Made by a program: the position numbers and the translations under genes. Positions 59,552 through 64,000 of a DNA stretch of 64,000 bases are shown in pieces. The DNA is from Lineus longissimus (lineage: Eukaryota > Nemertea > Pilidiophora > Heteronemertea > Lineidae), in NCBI RefSeq assembly GCF_910592395.1, contig NC_088322.1, positions 124,001 through 188,000 on the forward strand, read 5' to 3'. The number at the start of each line of letters is the position of its first letter. Position 1 is the stretch's first letter. The notes beneath the pieces are model-generated. The model was not told the DNA's origin. It saw nothing but the letters and a program-made list of their open reading frames with translations, and searched no databases.

Positions 59552-61129
59552 CTAATTTTTTCTGTCTGTTTTGTAAAACCCTTTGAAAGTTTCCATTTCT
59601 TCACACAGAAATTCATATGGTCCACTACACGTTATCTCTGCCCGTTCGATCCAACATATTATGGCTTCGATGGCTTCAGCATATTCATGACAATCAATAC
59701 GACGCTCGTCCTGCTCATCCCCGTTAGACATGTCTAACCGATACGATTGCAGGCACAATTTCACCAGTAGCACGTTCACCGTGTCGTTGCTAGTGCAGCG
59801 AGTAGTTTGGTGGACATTCTCAGCCAGTAGCGATGACACTTCTTGTCTCACTTGTGCTTTGTTGTCATCGATCGCCGTGTCTATCAATACGTCCAGGACA
59901 CGTACAACGGGTGCGTGTAGAAAATCTAGTTGTAGTGACCCGCCCAAACAAAAATAGAACGTCGCTATTGCAAAACTCCTGAAAACATCTTGGTCGCCCC
60001 AAACGATACTCGATGGTGGTGTCAGGGCGATGTCGTTCGTATTCTGTGTTGGTACGCGTAAAAGCCAAAACGGCAATCTCGTCGCATTGGTTTTCATGAT
60101 TGTCACGATTGGCTGTACACTGTCCATTTCAATGGTTTCCCGCTGCTGCTCTTCGTCATTGCCGTTGTTCTTGAGTACGATGTCTTCGAAATACTCACAA
60201 CTTTTCATCCTAACCGAAGATCGTGCCATGACGTGTTTCTGGATGGCTAACAGAGGTGATATTTTACACTTTTTGTCTGTCGGATGCAGGGTAAAATCAT
60301 CCGTCTCGTACTCATCTGTGCTACTAACCACCTCCTCGTATTTGCAGTCAATCATAGGCTGCAATGGAACAGCGTCGGCAAAACGGGCAAAGAACGACAG
60401 GCACTTGGCACCCAACGAACGTTCGGCCATAGTTTCCGCAACGTCCTCTTCTAACAGTATGGTTTCTTCCGAGTCGTATCCGGTTGTATCATCTTCCCGT
60501 GACACAACCGCAGCCGAATCTAAACCACCGCAATTGACCATATTGTTGTCACCTTCGTATGGCGCTATCATTGACATTCCCAACACGAAATGCATCGCCG
60601 ACGTCTCCTGCAAAAAGTACTTCAATTCAGAGACAGACATCAGAATAGGAGTTATCTTCATTTGACTCAATAGCATCTCGAGTACGTTCATCCATGTTTC
60701 CATGCTTGTAACCAATGGTGCATCTGAAGTTGACATTATGTATTCGGATGTATAGAACACGTACACCGATATGAGCTTGTACTTTTCTTCTGGTTGAATG
60801 TTGCCCAGACACATATCTTCGATAACCGAGTAGACGTCATCCAGTGGTGTATGTTGGATGTGAATATTTGTTGTCAGCTTGGCGAAAACGTATCTTGCGC
60901 ATTCGCTACATGGCCGTGTGGATCCAGAACGACAAATGTGTGTCGTGTCCAGCTTTGGTACATGATTGTCTGCTCGAGAACATGAGCAGTAGATGCTTTT
61001 CGCTTTGCAGTGACAACAATATTCAGCCGATTTCGTGTACAGGTAGAAATGCTTGTGTATATTGACAGCTTCTACGTAGAGTTTTTCGATAAGATTACTC
61101 TTGCCCATGCTGGTGTCCCGGTGTGTCAT
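59552..61129 (-). CDS. Cys-rich protein, 525 residues
   Basis: The frame opens at a TTG at 61219, but the first ATG is at 61129. Soon after the start is a Cys/His-rich stretch of about 60 residues (CCHCKAKSIYCSCS, HICRSG, CSECARY), which looks like a zinc-binding module of two or more sites. The remainder is helical with acidic patches, and no membrane segment or signal is seen. Repeated GATAC/GACAC elements lie 54-88 bases upstream. A regulatory or nucleic-acid-binding role would fit the zinc-type region but is not shown; no family is recognised. Confidence 0.7.
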   Translation of the reverse strand: MTHRDTSMGKSNLIEKLYVEAVNIHKHFYLYTKSAEYCCHCKAKSIYCSCSRADNHVPKLDTTHICRSGSTRPCSECARYVFAKLTTNIHIQHTPLDDVYSVIEDMCLGNIQPEEKYKLISVYVFYTSEYIMSTSDAPLVTSMETWMNVLEMLLSQMKITPILMSVSELKYFLQETSAMHFVLGMSMIAPYEGDNNMVNCGGLDSAAVVSREDDTTGYDSEETILLEEDVAETMAERSLGAKCLSFFARFADAVPLQPMIDCKYEEVVSSTDEYETDDFTLHPTDKKCKISPLLAIQKHVMARSSVRMKSCEYFEDIVLKNNGNDEEQQRETIEMDSVQPIVTIMKTNATRLPFWLLRVPTQNTNDIALTPPSSIVWGDQDVFRSFAIATFYFCLGGSLQLDFLHAPVVRVLDVLIDTAIDDNKAQVRQEVSSLLAENVHQTTRCTSNDTVNVLLVKLCLQSYRLDMSNGDEQDERRIDCHEYAEAIEAIICWIERAEITCSGPYEFLCEEMETFKGFYKTDRKN

Positions 61130-61182
61130 GCAAAAATGATCATACAATTTGGTCTGCTTGCCTACGAATAACCCCAACAAAT

Positions 61183-61217
61183 GTGTCCATGTATCTGTGT
61201 CCAGGTGTCTGGGTATC
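61183..61217 (-). promoter_or_regulatory. Tandem GATAC...GACAC elements upstream of the Cys-rich gene
   Basis: Read on the minus strand this holds GATACCCAGACAC (61205-61217), a central TGGACAC and GATACATGGACAC (61183-61195), ending 54 bases before the ATG at 61129. It overlaps the stop of the gene at 61216. Confidence 0.55.
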
Positions 61218-63381
61218 AAGTGATTGGTTCAGTTTTCTGTTTCCAATTTTCCAATACAGTTTCGGTCACTGTATTGTGTCCATCTAGTTTTTGTGTGTTT
61301 TTGGAGATTGAGTTGATGATGATATCCCATAGGATGGCATTTTTGTCAATTTTCAATCGGTCTTCGTTTTTGAACGGCACAACATACGTACCGGCACCAC
61401 TAATCGACTGTTGTTGTTGTTCTAAGTAGTCCAACAAAATCAACTTGATCGTATTACCAACGCCTGTGCAACTGCTACCGCAGTCTCTACTCAGGTTTGA
61501 TGACAAGTTTGTGTAAATTAGCGAATAGAATGGGGAAATGTTTTCTTTGCAATCATTCAGCGCAATCAAGTAAATAATGTTGTCAATGCCAAAACGATAG
61601 AAGGCACTAGTTTTTACACAGAACGTAGGTCTTGTGGGATCGTATCGTTGAGCAATGACCAAATCCCGTGTAATTTCCACGCTCTTGTTGCCTATCAAGT
61701 GAAGCTTATACTGGGGCAGTTGTTGGTGCTGTTGTTTAGACTGTTGTTGTTTCTTTTCGGGTTGTTTCACCGGTGTAGTCAACAGTGGTTTGACACTGGC
61801 CGCTTTTTCGTGTTCGGCAGCTAGCCGACTTTTCTCTTCGGATGGGACAGGTGTGTAGAACAGTAACGTATCGGTGGGCAACGGAGACAGGTGTTCACCG
61901 ACCGTCGTTTGTCGTCGACCACCCTCTTTCACAACCATGGTGTTAATACGTTCGACATACAATTTGACCACTTGAGAGTTGCAAAATATAGAATGTTCGT
62001 TGTATGCTACGATTCTCTGTACATGAAATATGAGCACGTCCATAAACGTCCGAGTCGCCTCGTCTTCGATGAACGGCGAAGCAACCTGCTCCATCATCTG
62101 TGCCAGCAAACAGTTCTCCTTGTCCATGAACGGTAGCAGCAGCGAACAACACACCGAATACCACAAGTGCGGAATAAAATTATACCGGTACAACGACCAG
62201 TCGTCTTCATTGTCGCCTCCGCCGCCTCCGCCGCCACCGCCAACGCTACTGGCGACTAGGGGTTGATCAATAGCGGCGCCCATAGTGTAATCGAGTCCAC
62301 CTTCAATCAGTCCTGTCATTATGATATCACCATTGCGATGGTCGACTACGACGGCATGTTCCATCATGTCATTGTTTTTCTCGTGTAACGTAGCAACATG
62401 CCAGACAGCGTCGTGTTCTGATGACGACATCACCACCAATTCGGGAAAGTAAAGAGTTGCAAATCGTCTCGATTTTATATTAGCCAACAGTAGAGCGGTC
62501 AACGGATCTTGTTGAAAACTACGTTCGTTCAACGGCAAGAATATTTTATGAGCCGCAGTTCTATCCATGAAAAAACTTGGCGACAATGGCAACCAAAAAT
62601 GTTTGACTACAAGGCCGTCGACGTGATATCGACAAGAACCTAGCTGGCGTTGGTAAGACGGATACAATTCCGGATAGTCGTTCATGTGCTCTTTGTTGAT
62701 ATTATCCCCCATGTAGTCGAGTACGACTTCTAACATGCTGATAGAGATTTCTGTTTCTTTGTCCAAAGCAGCGTCAACATTTTGCCACCGATCTTTTGGT
62801 GCTGCACTTCTACCACCCGTGCGTACGATTGCTAGACAATTACTGATGTTGGTCAGCGTCATTAGATTGTTGTTGTCGTTTGAGCCCAGTATACCCTGCA
62901 TTAGTCGACTGCTGTGGTAGGCTAATCGCTGTCGGTTGCTCATCAACTGTACGTGTCTCCCGCCCAAATCGGGAACGGTGATCAGTCGCAGTCGAAACAG
63001 CGAGCTCTCCAACGTCATGTTCATTTCTTGTGGAGTAGTATCCGGATGAGTATTGGCACCACCACCACCACCATCAATGCTGGGAAAGGTAAAGTTGAAC
63101 GAGAATATTTGCAAACCGGGTGCTATCGTGTACACTTTAACGCCATTGTTCGGGTAGAACATAAACCCTATACCACCTTTGTCCGCGGAACCGAAAATTT
63201 GCATCAGTGCAAATACGAGTTCGACCAGTGTGTCCACGGCGCATCTGTACGGTCGTTCCGAGTTATGTCCGAATACGTTACGAAAGACCGTTTTCGTCAC
63301 GTGCGATAGGTTAATAAACATGGATTGTACTCTTGAGTGTAAGCTTGATAAGCTGTAAGCTTGATAAGCATTAGGAGCCAT
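61216..63381 (-). CDS. Unknown protein, 721 residues
   Basis: ATG at 63381 overlaps the 3' end of the next gene by 85 bases; an ATG at 63321 would reduce this to 25. Two Gly runs (63060-63072 and 62217-62240), a Gln/Lys-rich linker (KQPEKKQQQSKQQHQQ) near residues 545-560, and otherwise a well-mixed globular composition. No signal peptide or membrane segment. The protein shares its general size and the overlapping arrangement with the gene at 63297, suggesting linked expression. Function unknown. Confidence 0.7.
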   Translation of the reverse strand: MAPNAYQAYSLSSLHSRVQSMFINLSHVTKTVFRNVFGHNSERPYRCAVDTLVELVFALMQIFGSADKGGIGFMFYPNNGVKVYTIAPGLQIFSFNFTFPSIDGGGGGANTHPDTTPQEMNMTLESSLFRLRLITVPDLGGRHVQLMSNRQRLAYHSSRLMQGILGSNDNNNLMTLTNISNCLAIVRTGGRSAAPKDRWQNVDAALDKETEISISMLEVVLDYMGDNINKEHMNDYPELYPSYQRQLGSCRYHVDGLVVKHFWLPLSPSFFMDRTAAHKIFLPLNERSFQQDPLTALLLANIKSRRFATLYFPELVVMSSSEHDAVWHVATLHEKNNDMMEHAVVVDHRNGDIIMTGLIEGGLDYTMGAAIDQPLVASSVGGGGGGGGGDNEDDWSLYRYNFIPHLWYSVCCSLLLPFMDKENCLLAQMMEQVASPFIEDEATRTFMDVLIFHVQRIVAYNEHSIFCNSQVVKLYVERINTMVVKEGGRRQTTVGEHLSPLPTDTLLFYTPVPSEEKSRLAAEHEKAASVKPLLTTPVKQPEKKQQQSKQQHQQLPQYKLHLIGNKSVEITRDLVIAQRYDPTRPTFCVKTSAFYRFGIDNIIYLIALNDCKENISPFYSLIYTNLSSNLSRDCGSSCTGVGNTIKLILLDYLEQQQQSISGAGTYVVPFKNEDRLKIDKNAILWDIIINSISKNTQKLDGHNTVTETVLENWKQKTEPIT

Positions 63382-63986
63382 CCACACAGAGCGTACAGTA
63401 TCGAAAATGCACTGTCCAGAGTGGAGTTCCCCACGCTAGTGAAACCGTTGGGATTTTTCTTGTACATGTCCACTATACTGTTCATGTAAGTGGTCAAGTC
63501 GAACGATTCGTCTAGGTACAAATCTCGTCTACAACAGACTGTGTACAAGTCTGCGTCTTTCCATAAAATATCGTGATCCAATTCCTTCCGCTGCTCGTAC
63601 GTCCATCCGATGAGAATAAAATTGTTAACGTTCACCTGTTGCAACTGTTCGCCTCGATTGTGTGACATCAGAACGTGTTTGTATATGAAATCGCGAAATG
63701 CGCAACACCACTTGTGCCACAAAGACGTCGAGTATAATTCTCTATCGAGCGCCACATCGACATTAGCAGCAGGAGCAGCAGCAGCACCAGCGCCAACTAA
63801 ACGTTGAAACTCTTCTAGACATTGGACTAGATTTTGACACATTGCCAGCGTGCTAATGGACGAGATGTATTGATTATTTTGCGAGTACTTATCCATCTCA
63901 CTCTGGAACAGCAGCAGTTTATTTGTACCGCCCCCGCCGCCGCTCGGTTGGTTTGTAGCAGCAGCAGTAGTGGTGGTGGTAAACAT
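63297..63986 (-). CDS. Unknown protein, at least 229 residues, 5' end possibly beyond the right edge
   Basis: An ATG is present at 63986, but the frame stays open to the edge of the window, so the true start may lie outside. The N-terminus is low-complexity (Thr, Ala and Gly runs), and an Ala run occurs near residues 66-75. The middle contains several Trp and Cys residues (WHKWCCAFRD). A moderately hydrophobic stretch near the end (FSILYALCGWLLMLIKL) could be a membrane segment. It overlaps the following gene at its 3' end. No family recognised. Confidence 0.65.
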   Translation of the reverse strand: MFTTTTTAAATNQPSGGGGGTNKLLLFQSEMDKYSQNNQYISSISTLAMCQNLVQCLEEFQRLVGAGAAAAPAANVDVALDRELYSTSLWHKWCCAFRDFIYKHVLMSHNRGEQLQQVNVNNFILIGWTYEQRKELDHDILWKDADLYTVCCRRDLYLDESFDLTTYMNSIVDMYKKNPNGFTSVGNSTLDSAFSILYALCGWLLMLIKLTAYQAYTQEYNPCLLTYRT

Positions 63987-64000
63987 TGAACCGGCGTCTA

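Noticed and set aside
63361-63381. Short duplicated aagcttgataagc stretch near 63340-63370
   Set aside because: Two adjacent imperfect copies inside coding overlap; too short to call a regulatory repeat.

Overview
The window is a large, almost wholly coding segment of a double-stranded DNA virus of the nimavirus type (the white spot syndrome virus group of crustaceans). The main support is a family-B DNA polymerase gene of about 2,235 codons (39268-45975, minus) with exonuclease and polymerase motifs. Polymerases of other arthropod nuclear large DNA viruses are about half that size, while that of white spot syndrome virus is similarly oversized. The other genes fit: long intron-less ORFs on both strands, many secreted or membrane proteins, runs of Gln, Asp, Ser and Gly in coding frames, short intergenic gaps and TATA boxes. 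Most proteins I cannot name. The window is carried either by a virus genome or by a viral copy in a crustacean chromosome; the sequence alone does not decide.

Layout. 1-4615 (minus) is the 5' part of a secreted protein of more than 1,500 residues that runs off the left edge. 4714-20642 (plus) holds three tightly spaced genes: a multi-pass membrane protein, a large protein of unknown function and a second multi-pass membrane protein. The middle gene is split by an 8.1 kb BEL/Pao LTR retrotransposon (10651-18777) whose two 726-base LTRs look identical, so the insertion is recent. 20806-24498 (plus) is a type I membrane glycoprotein candidate. 24584-36827 (minus) carries a class I fusion protein candidate of the baculovirus F / errantivirus Env type, an unknown 879-residue protein, a small ORF and a 2,265-residue protein with long Gln and Asp runs. 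37210-38460 (plus) is an unknown protein with a Cys-x2-Cys pair. 38619-63986 (minus) holds a broken ETS-domain gene, the DNA polymerase, several membrane proteins, a PD-(D/E)XK nuclease candidate, an RRM/SR-like protein and large unknown proteins, the last of them possibly starting beyond the right edge.

The most notable points are: (1) an ETS DNA-binding domain, closest by eye to the ELF/E74 class, whose reading frame is broken by one TGA exactly where the invariant tryptophan of the first helix is expected; (2) a baculovirus-F-like fusion protein in a nimavirus-like genome; (3) a repeated 13-base element, GATACC(T/C)A(G/A)ACAC and variants, in intergenic DNA ahead of several genes and in the orientation of the gene; (4) a fresh BEL/Pao insertion that interrupts a viral gene without disturbing the frame of its two halves.

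Together the genes cover replication (polymerase, nuclease), particle envelope and entry (fusion-like protein, secreted and multi-pass proteins) and possible control of host or viral transcription and RNA (ETS, RRM/SR protein). Starts were chosen as the first ATG consistent with TATA boxes and neighbouring genes.
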